Below, piece after piece: positions 1-7,981 of a DNA stretch of 64,000 nucleotides. Source of the stretch: an uncultured Megasphaera sp. (GTDB taxonomy: Bacteria > Bacillota > Negativicutes > Veillonellales > Megasphaeraceae). The notes beneath the pieces were generated by a model, which was not told where the DNA came from, made no database searches, and worked only from the letters and a program-made list of their open reading frames with translations. How positions within the stretch are numbered: the stretch's first letter is position 1; each line of letters starts with the position of its first letter. A program made the translations under genes and the position numbers. The stretch lies in NCBI GenBank assembly GCA_934193515.1, contig CAKPVJ010000007.1:1-64000 (forward strand), written 5' to 3'.

Positions 1-166
1 CAAATGGCCTTTTGAGAGAATATTTTCCAAAGGGAAAGGATATCACGGATATTTCGAATAACTATATTCAAGAGAAATTGATGAACTCAATCTAAGACCT
101 AGAAAATGTCTTGGCTATAAAACACCCTATGAGGTCTATTTTTCAAAAACGTTGCATTTGACTTGA
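1..166 (+). pseudogene. IS30-family transposase, C-terminal remnant (frameshifted)
   Basis: Frame 3 reads NGLLREYFPKGKDITDIS and then frame 2 continues with REIDELNLRPRKCLGYKTP and EVYF, ending at the TGA at 164-166. The string RPRKCLGYKTPYEV is the hallmark C-terminus of IS30-family transposases. The two halves lie in different frames, with the break near 66-75, so the gene is broken. The 5' part lies outside the window and no terminal inverted repeat is recognisable, so the limits of the element are unknown. Confidence 0.8.
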
Positions 167-180
167 CAATTCATCACATA

Positions 181-218
181 AAAAAACTTCTATCCACTAA
201 TGTAGATAGAAGTTTTTT
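181..218 (-). terminator. Terminator 3' of tRNA-Thr
   Basis: A perfect 14-bp inverted repeat (AAAAAACTTCTATC, 10-nt loop, GATAGAAGTTTTTT) lies just past the 3' end of the minus-strand tRNA. The A and T tracts make it functional in both directions, so it could also stop transcription from the transposase remnant. Confidence 0.8.
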
Positions 219-222
219 GAAT

Positions 223-298
223 TGGAGCCACTAATAGGATTTGAACCTACGACCCTCTCATTACGAATGAGATGCTCTGCCAGCTGAGCTATAGTGGC
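223..298 (-). tRNA. tRNA-Thr (anticodon CGT)
   Basis: The reverse complement folds as a 76-nt tRNA. The acceptor stem is GCCACTA paired with TAGTGGC, the discriminator base is T, and CCA is genome-encoded. The D arm contains AGCTCAGCTGGCAGAGC, and the T arm contains GTTCAAATC. The anticodon stem TCTCA/TGAGA encloses the loop TTCGTAA, giving anticodon CGT, which reads the threonine codon ACG. Confidence 0.96.
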
Positions 299-422
299 AA
301 GTACTCTATTATTATAGGGGGTTTATACGATTTTGTCAATTATTTTTTTTGCTAAATTGTGATTTAAAAGAACTGACATTTTTACTGCCGTTGTTGCTAT
401 ATAGGTAAGCCGTTAAAACAGC

Positions 423-474
423 AAACATAAACGAAATGTTAATTTTTATATCTATTCTCGATTAACTTATGTTT
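423..474. repeat. Interrupted inverted repeat upstream of the nitrilase gene
   Basis: AAACATAA, then 7 nt, then GTTAAT on the left face ATTAAC followed directly by TTATGTTT on the right, giving 14 paired bases with one 7-nt bulge. It ends in TTTTTATTG. It sits just upstream of the nitrilase promoter and could be an operator or a weak terminator; the sequence does not decide. Confidence 0.45.
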
Positions 475-481
475 TTATTGT

Positions 482-510
482 TTGTCAGCCTATTTGTATG
501 ATAGTATACA
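482..510 (+). promoter_or_regulatory. Sigma-70-type promoter of the nitrilase gene
   Basis: TTGTCA at 482-487 and TATACA at 505-510 are separated by 17 nt, in an AT-rich stretch 31 nt before the chosen start codon. The -10 lies in a small palindromic context (GTATACATGTATAT). Confidence 0.6.
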
Positions 511-541
511 TGTATATGCTGAATAAATAGGAGTGAATCGT

Positions 542-1465
542 ATGCTGGATATGAAGAAAACATGCAAAGTTGCCGTTGTGCAGGCGGCACCTGTCATGTT
601 TGATAAAAAACAAAGCCTTGACAAAGTAATATCTCTGATTGAAACGTGTCATAAACAGCAGGTTGAGCTGATTGTATTTCCGGAATTGTGTATTCCTGGC
701 TACCCGTATGGAATGTCTTTCGGCTTTTCTGTTGGTGCGCGGGATGCAGGCGGCCGCAGAGATTGGAAGCAGTATTATGATAATTCTGTTGTAGTGCCTG
801 GAACGGAAACCAAACGATTGGGCGAAGCGGCACGCCGTGCCAAGGCTTGGCTGAGTGTGGGTATATCGGAACGAGATGCTGTGACAGCGACCTTGTATAA
901 CTCCAATCTGCTTTTTTCTCCCGAAGGGGAACTTGTTTTTTGCCATCGGAAACTGAAACCGACAGGCTCGGAACGCGTCGTATGGGGTGATGCGGACCGA
1001 GGCTATTTTCCTGTAGGCCAAACGCCGTGGGGGCCGGTTGGCAGTTTAATCTGCTGGGAAAGCTATATGCCGTTGGCACGCGCCGCATTGTATCAAAAGG
1101 GCATTACCATATATATCGCACCGAATACTAATGACAATACAGAATGGCAGGATACGGTTCGGCATATTGCAATTGAAGGACATTGCTATGTCATCAATTG
1201 TGATATGTTTTTTACCAAAGCCATGTATCCGAATACGGTGGCGTATCCTGAAGAAATAGAAAAATTACCGGATACAGTATGCCGTGGCGGCAGTTCTATT
1301 ATTGACCCGTATGGACATGAAATAGCCGGTCCTATATGGGATAAGGAAGATATTTTGTATGCAGAACTGGATATGGACGCAGTGGCTGCCAGCCGTATGG
1401 AATTTGATGCGTGCGGGCATTATGCACGGCCGGATGTACTGCAGCTGCATGTAGAAGATAAATAA
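542..1465 (+). CDS. Nitrilase-family carbon-nitrogen hydrolase
   Basis: A 307-aa cytoplasmic enzyme of the nitrilase superfamily, which hydrolyses nitriles (to acid plus ammonia) or amides with a Glu-Lys-Cys triad. The triad is visible as E48 (FPELCIPGYPYG), K137 (HRKLKPTGSERVVWG) and C171 (LICWESYMPLAR). The motifs KLKPT..ER..WG and CWE.YMPLAR resemble true nitrilases more than amidases or N-carbamoylases. The GTG at 533 is too close to the AGGAG at 529-533, so ATG 542 (8-nt spacing) was chosen. The gene is monocistronic with its own promoter. It stands 10 kb away from the aromatic amino acid cluster, so a link to arylacetonitriles would be speculative. Confidence 0.85.
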   Translation: MLDMKKTCKVAVVQAAPVMFDKKQSLDKVISLIETCHKQQVELIVFPELCIPGYPYGMSFGFSVGARDAGGRRDWKQYYDNSVVVPGTETKRLGEAARRAKAWLSVGISERDAVTATLYNSNLLFSPEGELVFCHRKLKPTGSERVVWGDADRGYFPVGQTPWGPVGSLICWESYMPLARAALYQKGITIYIAPNTNDNTEWQDTVRHIAIEGHCYVINCDMFFTKAMYPNTVAYPEEIEKLPDTVCRGGSSIIDPYGHEIAGPIWDKEDILYAELDMDAVAASRMEFDACGHYARPDVLQLHVEDK

Positions 1466-1574
1466 AGTTTGTTGTCTTTCCAACCGCTTTTTAACAGAAA
1501 AATGTATATACTGTAGATAACGGAAGAGATATGCTTCCGCATGTATAGAGACGTACTGTTAAGGAGTGGTTTAT

Positions 1575-1769
1575 ATGAAATTCAACGTCAATGATACTTG
1601 TATTTCTTGCGGCATGTGCGCTAATATCTGTCCGGAAGTGTTTCACATGCGTGACGATACCGGAATGGCAGAAGCGATTGGCGGCATCGTACCGGCAGAA
1701 TCAGAAGCAGCTGCGCAGGAAGCTATGACTTCCTGTCCGGCAGGGGCTATTGAAGAACAAGAAGAATAG
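1575..1769 (+). CDS. Small [4Fe-4S] ferredoxin
   Basis: A 64-aa acidic electron carrier. C9, C12 and C15 (CISCGMC, followed by ANICP with C19) together with C54 (TSCPAGAI) form one CxxCxxC...C site. The second, fully separate cluster motif of 2x[4Fe-4S] clostridial ferredoxins is missing, so it probably holds a single cluster. ATG 1575 is preceded by AAGGAG with 9-nt spacing; the in-frame GTG at 1566 overlaps that site. It stands alone, followed by a terminator, and could serve ferredoxin-dependent enzymes such as IorAB in this window (inference). Confidence 0.88.
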   Translation: MKFNVNDTCISCGMCANICPEVFHMRDDTGMAEAIGGIVPAESEAAAQEAMTSCPAGAIEEQEE

Positions 1770-1894
1770 ATATGTATCTGTGAGTTTTGTTTTTGTTTGT
1801 AATTCTAAAATAAATGTAACCTATAGAAGGCAGCTATTGACAGGTGTGCATGAATCGTCTATGATATAGCTAACTTCATAGTACGTATGGCAAA

Positions 1895-1932
1895 GGCGCT
1901 GTTAAAGCTTAGGCTTTAGCAGCGTCTTTTTT
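1895..1932 (+). terminator. Terminator after the ferredoxin gene
   Basis: GGCGCTGTTAAAGC, a 4-nt loop, then GCTTTAGCAGCGTC followed by TTTTTT. The 14-bp stem contains G-U pairs. Confidence 0.8.
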
Positions 1933-1995
1933 GTATACAGAACCTTGGGGGAGGTTTGAAATACTATGAAGTGATATTTAGATAGGATGATTTTT

Positions 1996-2012
1996 AGTAT
2001 GCATTGCATACT
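1996..2012. promoter_or_regulatory. 17-bp palindrome upstream of aspA (candidate operator)
   Basis: AGTATGC-ATT-GCATACT is a perfect 7-3-7 palindrome 42 nt before the aspA start. The geometry matches the palindrome in the uxaC promoter (22462-22478) but the sequence differs. The regulator is unknown. Confidence 0.5.
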
Positions 2013-2053
2013 GTATACAAAATCAAGTTTGTTGTAGAATGTGGGAGGATATT

Positions 2054-3490
2054 ATGAGAACAGAACATGACTTTTTAGGTGAAATGAATGTACCGGACGA
2101 AGCGTATTATGGTGTACAAACGATGCGCGCGATGGAAAATTTCCATATTACAGGAGAACATCTGGATCCGGATTTCATAAAAGCCATGGCAACGGTCAAA
2201 AAAGCTTCTGCCTTGGCGAATATGTCAACAGGCCGTCTGGATGCAGCGATTGGAAATGCATTGGTACAGGCTGCCAGTGAAATTATTGTCGGTCAGTGGC
2301 TCGACCAGTTCCCAGTAGATCCCATCCAGGGCGGCGCAGGTACGTCTGTCAATATGAACATGAACGAAGTATTGTGCAATCGAGCACTGGAAATTCTTGG
2401 CAAACCCAAAGGACGGTATGATATTGTATCTCCCAATAACCATGCCAACATGGCACAGTCTACAAATGACGTATTTCCTACCAGCATTAAAGTATGCTTA
2501 ATTATGAAAGGTAAAAAATTAGCCGATGCCTTACGAGAACTTGAAGAAGGACTGGACGAAAAAGCCGATGAATTTCATGATGTTTTAAAAATGGGACGTA
2601 CGCATTTGCAGGATGCCGTGCCTATTACGTTGGGACAGGAAATGGGGGCCTATGCTTCGGCAGTACACCGCGGCAGAAAACGGATTGAAAAATCATTAGA
2701 AGGCGTTCATGTTATCAATATGGGCGGTACGGCAGTCGGCACCGGGTTGAATGCAGAACCGGAATATATCAAAGCCGTAGCTGCTAAATTATCTGCGTTG
2801 ACGGGAGAAATTTTTGTTACAGCCCGCAACTTGATTGATATGACCAACAACACGGATATTTTTGCGGAAGTATCAGGCAGCATGAAAGCGACGGCTTTGA
2901 TGCTTATCAAAATGGCTAACGATTTTCGCCTCATGGCATCCGGTCCGCGCTGCGGCTTGAACGAATTAAAGCTGCCGGCACGGCAGCCTGGTTCTTCTAT
3001 CATGCCAGGCAAAGTAAATCCTGTCATGGCAGAAGTACTGGACCAGACGTGTTATCAGGTGATTGGCAATGACTTGGCGATTAGCATGGGTGTAGAAAAT
3101 GGTCAGTTTGAACTGAATGTTATGGAACCGGTCATGGCGTTTAATTTATTCCACTCCATGCAGTACTTGACTAACGCCGTTCATGCATTCAACAAGTATC
3201 TGCTTCAGGGCGTACAGGCCAATCGGGAATCGTGCCAGCATTGGATTGACCATAGTGTCGGCATCGTAACGGCATTGCTGCCGCATATTGGCTACGAACG
3301 CTCCTCTCAACTTGCCAAAGAAGCTTATGCCACAGGACGTCCAATTCGGGATATTATTTTGGAACATGGCTATTTGACGAAAGAACAGATGGATATTATT
3401 TTATCTCCGGAAGAAATGACAAAACCAGGGATTGCCGGAAAAGCAGTATTGGAACAAAACTATGTATCCCAGCAAAAAATTTCTGGATAA
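2054..3490 (+). CDS. aspA: Aspartate ammonia-lyase (aspartase)
   Basis: 478 aa, catalysing L-aspartate to fumarate plus ammonia. It has the fumarase/aspartase signature GSSIMPGKVNP, carrying the catalytic serine loop, and the conserved TGxNxxP-like, AxSTNDxxPT and GRTHLQDAVPITLGQE segments. The strings ENGQFELNVMEPV and the N-terminus RTEHDFLGE are typical of AspA rather than class II fumarase. ATG 2054 follows GGGAGG at 2043-2048; the upstream in-frame ATG at 2039 has no ribosome binding site. It would feed fumarate into anaerobic reductive metabolism. It is monocistronic, with a palindrome upstream and a terminator downstream. Confidence 0.93.
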   Translation: MRTEHDFLGEMNVPDEAYYGVQTMRAMENFHITGEHLDPDFIKAMATVKKASALANMSTGRLDAAIGNALVQAASEIIVGQWLDQFPVDPIQGGAGTSVNMNMNEVLCNRALEILGKPKGRYDIVSPNNHANMAQSTNDVFPTSIKVCLIMKGKKLADALRELEEGLDEKADEFHDVLKMGRTHLQDAVPITLGQEMGAYASAVHRGRKRIEKSLEGVHVINMGGTAVGTGLNAEPEYIKAVAAKLSALTGEIFVTARNLIDMTNNTDIFAEVSGSMKATALMLIKMANDFRLMASGPRCGLNELKLPARQPGSSIMPGKVNPVMAEVLDQTCYQVIGNDLAISMGVENGQFELNVMEPVMAFNLFHSMQYLTNAVHAFNKYLLQGVQANRESCQHWIDHSVGIVTALLPHIGYERSSQLAKEAYATGRPIRDIILEHGYLTKEQMDIILSPEEMTKPGIAGKAVLEQNYVSQQKISG

Positions 3491-3510
3491 ATTATACTAT
3501 ATGTAGACAA

Positions 3511-3549
3511 AGAGCAGCAACAAAATGAGAATTTTGTTGTTGCTCTTTT
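3511..3549 (+). terminator. Terminator after aspA
   Basis: AGAGCAGCAACAAAAT, loop GAG, ATTTTGTTGTTGCTCT, then TTTT. It doubles as the hairpin head of the intergenic repeat described separately. Confidence 0.85.
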
Positions 3550-3671
3550 ACTGTACTGTTTCAAGGGTATCGCTTGCAGTAGTATGATTCGTTGTTTTTA
3601 AACTTCAAACAAAAGACTGAAAACTTTTAAGAAAAAGACAGGGTGCATGATAGTAAAAAACGCTATATTAC
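3511..3671 (+). repeat. Dispersed intergenic repeat, copy A
   Basis: A hairpin head (GCAACAAAATGAGAATTTT...) is followed by a roughly 110-nt tail that matches the region 57898-58000. Shared blocks include ATCG(C/T)TTGCAG, CTTC(A/C)AACAAAA, GGTGCATGA and CGCTATATTAC/CGTTATGTTAC. Copy A lies between convergent aspA and the YgjP gene. The homology extends beyond what a shared terminator would explain. Confidence 0.6.
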
Positions 3672-3680
3672 AAGTTTTTG

Positions 3681-4406
3681 CTATACACAATACGGCAAGT
3701 ATGCTGCCATAGCAGCTTTTCGTTCTTTCCAATCCGGCATAATCATAGTCATGACATTATAGAAATGTTTGGAATGATTGGGGTGAATGAGATGGCATAA
3801 TTCATGAAGCATAACGTGGTCGATAATGGCTTCCGGCATAATCGCCAAATAGGTATTCATCGTAATCATTCCCTTAAGGGGCATGCAGGAGCCCCAGCGG
3901 GAACGCATAATACGCTGGCGAAGAGCTGGCATTTCAATAGGATAGTCGGACAGTTTGGAAAACATGCGGGCAGCACTGGCAGGGAAAAGCCGCTTGCCCT
4001 CTTGCTGCAGCAGTTTATGATATAATTGCTGGCGTATGGCGGGTGTATTTTCTGTGATTTCCATATAGACAGTTTTGCCGCTGCGACGGACTGTATTGTG
4101 CAGGCCAAGGCGAATGTCCAGTGTATAGGCCGCACCTGCCAAATACAGCGTACTGCCGTCACATAACGTCAAAAAAGGCGTCGTTTCCAGCCGTTTTTTC
4201 ATTTCGCCTATAGCATGAATAATAAAAGCGCTGTTCTTTTGCAAGAAGTTTTCTATTTGAGATAGAGGAACCCGCGGTGCGGCAGATACATGGACAGAAC
4301 CGTCGCTGCGGATGCGGAGGTTGATGTTTTTTACCGCTTTACGGGTAAGTTCATACGTTATGGTATGGGTATGCAGTTGAATCGTATAAGAAGCAGATGT
4401 ATTCAT
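3681..4406 (-). CDS. YgjP-type zinc metallopeptidase-like protein (DUF45)
   Basis: A 241-aa protein of the YgjP/DUF45 family, a minigluzincin-like putative metal-dependent hydrolase. Zinc ligands are visible in HELCH (201-205) and the downstream HPNHSKHF, followed by the family string WGSC/...W (MRSRWGSCMP at 167-176; MPDWKERK near the end). It lacks a signal peptide, so it is cytoplasmic. The ATG at 4404-4406 has GAGGA upstream; the longer reading frame starts inside the GGDEF gene. It lies 71 nt downstream of the GGDEF gene on the same strand. The physiological substrate is unknown for this family. Confidence 0.82.
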   Translation of the reverse strand: MNTSASYTIQLHTHTITYELTRKAVKNINLRIRSDGSVHVSAAPRVPLSQIENFLQKNSAFIIHAIGEMKKRLETTPFLTLCDGSTLYLAGAAYTLDIRLGLHNTVRRSGKTVYMEITENTPAIRQQLYHKLLQQEGKRLFPASAARMFSKLSDYPIEMPALRQRIMRSRWGSCMPLKGMITMNTYLAIMPEAIIDHVMLHELCHLIHPNHSKHFYNVMTMIMPDWKERKAAMAAYLPYCV

Positions 4407-4477
4407 AAAATCCTCGATACGGTATAAAATATATGATACTGATATATACAGGGAGCCGTTAAACAGAAGTTTAAAAA

Positions 4478-5419
4478 TCAATTCTCTTCATGGCGAACCG
4501 TGGGAGCGGAAATGTCGGGGAGCTGAGTTTGTTCTTGCTTTTCATAGAGGACAACATAAAATATATCGCCATAATGCGGATTGTGAACCCGTCTGCCTAT
4601 GTCATACACTTGGCGAATCTTGCCTGTTTTTGTTATGATGCGGTATGTTACATAATCGAGTTGATGGCTGTTTTCCTGAATCTGCCGCGCAATTGATTCT
4701 TCTACTTCCTCTACATCGTCTGGGTGAACCATGTTTCGAAATGTCCCGCCGGTATAACTCATAAACTCTTCCATATTCTCACAGTCAAAAAGATGAAAGA
4801 GATGCGTTGTGCCAAACAAAATCTCTTCTCCTGAATCGGCCCGGTAAATGAGAACGGAAACCGGCAGCCCTGCAGAAAGATCTAACAAACTGAATCCATA
4901 TCGGTATCGACCTTCATTGCCCATACGGGGATGATATGCTGCCATTCCATTCTTTCCATTCTCCTTGATATGATATAACGCGATATCTGCCTTTCGACAT
5001 AGTTCGGCAATAGAGGAGGCTTGTTCCGGTGCCATTGCATAGCCCATCGAAATTTGATATTTTAAAACTAAATTATTGTAAATTACTTGAAAATTTCTTT
5101 GCACGAAGGATTCCAGCTGCGGCTGAACGTCTTCTTGTTTGCATCCGGGGAAAAACAGTTGAAATTCATCACCGCCGTTGCGGATGGGGATGATTTCCGG
5201 ACCGAAATGATTCTTTATCATATTGGCTACATGTTGTAAAACAGCATCTCCTACTTCATGACCAAACATATCGTTAAAATGTTTGAAATTATCAATGTCC
5301 ATTTCTGCCAATACCGCTGGTTTACCGGGATGATTGATAAAATATTCTTTCATCAGAGTATCGCCGCCCCAACGGTTATACAGTCCGGTTAATTTATCTT
5401 GTTCAGCTTGTTTTTCCAT
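4478..5419 (-). CDS. GGDEF domain protein with C-terminal PAS-like domain (probable diguanylate cyclase)
   Basis: 313 aa. Residues 1-165 form a GGDEF domain with the metal-binding motif DIDNFKHFND (41-50) and the active-site loop NGGDEF (81-86), which would synthesise cyclic di-GMP from GTP. No RxxD inhibitory site is seen just upstream of the loop. Residues about 185-300 resemble a PAS domain (SYTGGTFRNMVHPDDV, then YRIITKTGKIRQVYD). The start has no convincing ribosome binding site and overlaps the upstream membrane ORF by 31 nt in another frame, so the two may be one gene broken by a frameshift, or translationally coupled halves. No TM segment is present in this part. Confidence 0.8.
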   Translation of the reverse strand: MEKQAEQDKLTGLYNRWGGDTLMKEYFINHPGKPAVLAEMDIDNFKHFNDMFGHEVGDAVLQHVANMIKNHFGPEIIPIRNGGDEFQLFFPGCKQEDVQPQLESFVQRNFQVIYNNLVLKYQISMGYAMAPEQASSIAELCRKADIALYHIKENGKNGMAAYHPRMGNEGRYRYGFSLLDLSAGLPVSVLIYRADSGEEILFGTTHLFHLFDCENMEEFMSYTGGTFRNMVHPDDVEEVEESIARQIQENSHQLDYVTYRIITKTGKIRQVYDIGRRVHNPHYGDIFYVVLYEKQEQTQLPDISAPTVRHEEN

Positions 5420-5805
5420 TTCCGGCTTATTTCTTGGAGATGCAGCCTTTTTATTGTCTGAAGTTGTTGAACGGTCTGCTGCTTTTGCCGTATCATGCTG
5501 GCTAGCACAAAATTTAAAAACAGTGAAACGACTATCACCAATATATTTACTTTATTTTGATAGGTGTATTGAAATAGATTTTGGTAATATTCAGAAAAGA
5601 AAAAACAGGCATACCCTGCAGACAATACGCCGCAGAGAGCGCCTTCTGCTCTGCCTGCTAGAACTGTCAAAAAGAGCATCAAGGAAACCAGCACCATCAT
5701 GGGAACCGTAATATTTAACTGGAACAGAAAAATACAGATGAGTAAAGTGCCGGCTGCTGTCAGTCCCAGACGTACAAAGAGGGGCCTCTTTTTCCATTGT
5801 TCCAA
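5389..5805 (-). CDS. Membrane protein, likely N-terminal half of the GGDEF sensor
   Basis: 138 aa. There are about four hydrophobic helices (LGLTAAGTLLICIFLF, then MMVLVSLMLFLTVLAG, ALCGVLSAGYACFFF and VNILVIVVSLFLNFVLASMI), followed by a charged coiled-coil-like tail (RQKQQTVQQLQTIKRLHL). The TTG at 5803-5805 is preceded by AAGGAAGAG with about 8-nt spacing and a promoter further up; no ATG is better placed. The tail would connect directly to the GGDEF domain of the next ORF, which is the usual architecture of membrane-anchored diguanylate cyclases. Alone, no function can be assigned. Confidence 0.6.
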   Translation of the reverse strand: MEQWKKRPLFVRLGLTAAGTLLICIFLFQLNITVPMMVLVSLMLFLTVLAGRAEGALCGVLSAGYACFFFSEYYQNLFQYTYQNKVNILVIVVSLFLNFVLASMIRQKQQTVQQLQTIKRLHLQEISRKWKNKLNKIN

Positions 5806-5839
5806 TATAGGTCTCTTCCTTTCGATAGGTTTTATGCTT

Positions 5840-5870
5840 AGTATACCGTATAATGCCAGTTTTGTGTCAA
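5840..5870 (-). promoter_or_regulatory. Promoter of the membrane/GGDEF operon
   Basis: Read on the minus strand, TTGACA (5865-5870) and TATACT (5840-5845) are separated by 19 nt, 34 nt before the TTG start. The -35 is perfect; the spacing is long. The 313-nt gap 5806-6118 otherwise holds only the divergent promoter listed next. Confidence 0.5.
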
Positions 5871-6026
5871 ATTTTTGCCCAAATAAATTTAATGTTTTAT
5901 GTTTATGGGTCTGCGTGACATAAAACAAGACACGGCATCTTCCTGCAATGGAACAATAGGGAGATGGAAATGTACTTTTTAGAAACATGGAATGCATAGG
6001 AATAGATACATCCTGAGCATATAATA

Positions 6027-6055
6027 TTGATATATATACATATTTACTATATAAT
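6027..6055 (+). promoter_or_regulatory. Promoter of the exonuclease gene
   Basis: TTGATA (6027-6032), 17-nt spacer, TATAAT (6050-6055), about 63 nt before the start codon. Confidence 0.7.
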
Positions 6056-6118
6056 AAACACCGAATTTGAATATACGAAAAGATAAAATATATTGTCAAA
6101 ACGATAAGGAGAAAGACA

Positions 6119-6673
6119 ATGATAAATTTTACGGCTATTGATTTTGAAACAGCCAATAAATATGCCAATAGTGCGTGTTCATTGGCAGCAGTTACGATTC
6201 ATGACAATGCATGTGTCAACGAAGCATATACACTTATCAAGCCGCCGTTTATGGTTTTTTCACCAGACAATGTGCGGATTCATGGCATTACACCGGATCA
6301 AGTCGCAGATAAACCCCAATTCGATGCCTTATGGAATGACATACGACCTCATTTGGAGGGACAGATTTTGATGGCTCATTACGCTGTTTTTGATACACGC
6401 GTATTGCGCAGCTTAATCAAGACGTATCATTTAGAGGCTCCCGCAGCGAAATATGCCTGCACCGTAGAAATTTCCCGCAAAGTTTGGCCTGATTTATGCA
6501 ATCATAAGCTGGATACCGTAGCCGGATTTTTGGGATTTCAGTTTCATCATCATCAAGCGTTGGATGATGCGCGGGCATGTGCTGTCATTGCCTGCAAAGC
6601 AGCTGAAAAAGTAGGGGCATCGTCTATTGAAGAACTCGTGGATATACTCGGCCTGTCACTGAAAATATTATAA
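6119..6673 (+). CDS. DnaQ-like 3'-5' exonuclease (DEDDh)
   Basis: 184 aa, a stand-alone exonuclease fold. The DEDDh residues are seen as D8 and E10 (IDFETA), D in AHYAVFDTRVL, and H plus D in HHHQALDDARA near residue 142. This matches the family of DNA polymerase III epsilon-like proteins that degrade single-stranded DNA or RNA 3' to 5'. No BRCT or helicase part is attached, unlike some homologues. AAGGAG precedes the ATG. It is monocistronic with its own promoter, and its exact cellular role cannot be told from context. Confidence 0.85.
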   Translation: MINFTAIDFETANKYANSACSLAAVTIHDNACVNEAYTLIKPPFMVFSPDNVRIHGITPDQVADKPQFDALWNDIRPHLEGQILMAHYAVFDTRVLRSLIKTYHLEAPAAKYACTVEISRKVWPDLCNHKLDTVAGFLGFQFHHHQALDDARACAVIACKAAEKVGASSIEELVDILGLSLKIL

Positions 6674-6740
6674 AAATATGAATATGAAGATACTTTTTGT
6701 GCATGCAGATTATGCATCTATACGCCTTTGGGATAAGACC

Positions 6741-6768
6741 TTACATATTTCTCAAATATGCGTATAAT
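6741..6768 (+). promoter_or_regulatory. Promoter of the 2-hydroxyacid dehydrogenase gene
   Basis: TTACAT (6741-6746) and a perfect TATAAT (6763-6768) with a 16-nt spacer, 40 nt before the chosen ATG. Confidence 0.55.
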
Positions 6769-6808
6769 GAAAGAAGCAACGTTTTCATTACGAAAGGGGA
6801 TTGAGATT

Positions 6809-7756
6809 ATGAAAATTGTATTATTGGAATCACTCGGTATTAGTCAGGAACTGCTGGATTCATATGTAAAGCCGCTGCAGGCAAAGGGCTATGAATTTGC
6901 TGCCTATGAACGCAATGACGATGTATCGGTACAGATTGAAGAAGCGAAAGATGCAGATATTCTCATTATTGCCAACATGCCGCTGAAAGCAGACGTTATC
7001 AACGCCTGCCCGAATTTGAAATATATTGATGTAGCATTTACCGGCGTAGATCATGTTGCATTAGATGCTGCCAAAGCAAAAGGAATCAAAGTAAGCAATG
7101 CATCCGGCTACTCGACCGTTGCTGTTGCAGAGCTGACAATTGCTATGATGCTCGACCTTTTGCGCTATGTGCCGCAAGTAGATGCTGCCTGCCGTGCCGG
7201 CGGTACAAAGGCTGGATTTATCGGCAATGAATTGGAAGGAAAAACGGTTGCTTTGGTAGGAACCGGTGCTATTGGTCATCGTGTTGCAGAACTTGTTCAT
7301 GCATTTGGAGCAAAAGTTATTGCCTATAATGGTTTTTCCCATAAAGAAAATACGGATTTGATTACGTATCTGCCAATGAAAGAAATGATGGAACAAGCAG
7401 ATATCGTATCGCTGCATTGCCCGGTTACAGATAAATCTCGCGGCTTGATTAATGCAGAAACGATTTCATATATGAAACCGACGGCTTTCCTCGTCAACGA
7501 AGCCCGCGGCCTTGTTGTAGATTCCCAAGCGTTGGCAGATGCCCTCAACAGCGGCAAAATTGCCGGTGCCGGTATTGATGTTTTCGAAAATGAACCGCCG
7601 CTGGATACCAACCATCCGCTCCTTCATTCCAAAAATACGATTGTCACGCCGCATGTTGCGTTTGCTACCCATGAATCCATGGAAAAACGCGCTGTCATTG
7701 TGTTTGATAATATTGATGCATATCTTGCAGGAAACCAGAAAAATATTATTTTATAA
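6809..7756 (+). CDS. D-isomer-specific 2-hydroxyacid dehydrogenase
   Basis: 315 aa, an NAD(P)-dependent oxidoreductase that interconverts 2-keto acids and D-2-hydroxy acids. The Rossmann motif is VGTGAIGHRVAE; the catalytic Arg lies in VNEARGLVVD, Glu in IDVFENEPPL and His in VTPHVAFATHES. The TGVDHVAL substrate loop is present. There is no C-terminal ACT domain, so it is not a long-form SerA; glycerate, hydroxypyruvate or a branched 2-keto acid are possible substrates. ATG 6809 is preceded by AAAGGGG; the longer frame begins inside the promoter. A terminator at 7783-7825 ends the unit just before the hexuronate island. Confidence 0.82.
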   Translation: MKIVLLESLGISQELLDSYVKPLQAKGYEFAAYERNDDVSVQIEEAKDADILIIANMPLKADVINACPNLKYIDVAFTGVDHVALDAAKAKGIKVSNASGYSTVAVAELTIAMMLDLLRYVPQVDAACRAGGTKAGFIGNELEGKTVALVGTGAIGHRVAELVHAFGAKVIAYNGFSHKENTDLITYLPMKEMMEQADIVSLHCPVTDKSRGLINAETISYMKPTAFLVNEARGLVVDSQALADALNSGKIAGAGIDVFENEPPLDTNHPLLHSKNTIVTPHVAFATHESMEKRAVIVFDNIDAYLAGNQKNIIL

Positions 7757-7782
7757 TCTGTCTTTCCATGATAAGCTAAATC

Positions 7783-7825
7783 AAGAACTGCTTTATAGAT
7801 ATATCTATGAGGCAGTTCTTTTTTT
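7783..7825 (+). terminator. Terminator after the dehydrogenase gene
   Basis: AAGAACTGC paired with GCAGTTCTT, followed by a run of T. The loop region can also pair (ATAGATATATCTAT). Confidence 0.8.
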
Positions 7826-7901
7826 GATGACAGAAAGGTATACAAAAAAGACATTATTCAACTATTGTCTATGCTACTTATTCAAGAATAAAGAAATAGC
7901 A

Positions 7902-7930
7902 TTGCCTAAAGAATACTAGTATGGTAGTAT
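7902..7930 (+). promoter_or_regulatory. uxuA promoter with overlapping inverted repeat
   Basis: TTGCCT (7902-7907) and TAGTAT (7925-7930) are 17 nt apart. ATACTA (7913-7918) and TAGTAT (7925-7930) form a perfect 6-bp inverted repeat over the -10. The string AGTATGGTA inside it recurs in front of the first GntR gene (15043-15072), pointing to GntR control (inference). Confidence 0.5.
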
Positions 7931-7981
7931 GTAAACAACAAAGCAATTATAAACTAATTTGTGTATATGGAGGAGAATAGA

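Noticed and set aside
485..1021. Antisense ORF of 178 codons over the nitrilase gene.
   Set aside because: The sense strand encodes a complete nitrilase with all catalytic residues; the antisense product has no family features.
5395..5425. Programmed -1 frameshift between the membrane and GGDEF frames.
   Set aside because: The candidate slip site GAAAAAC is not a good X-XXY-YYZ heptamer and no strong downstream pseudoknot was found; kept only as one option in the finding.
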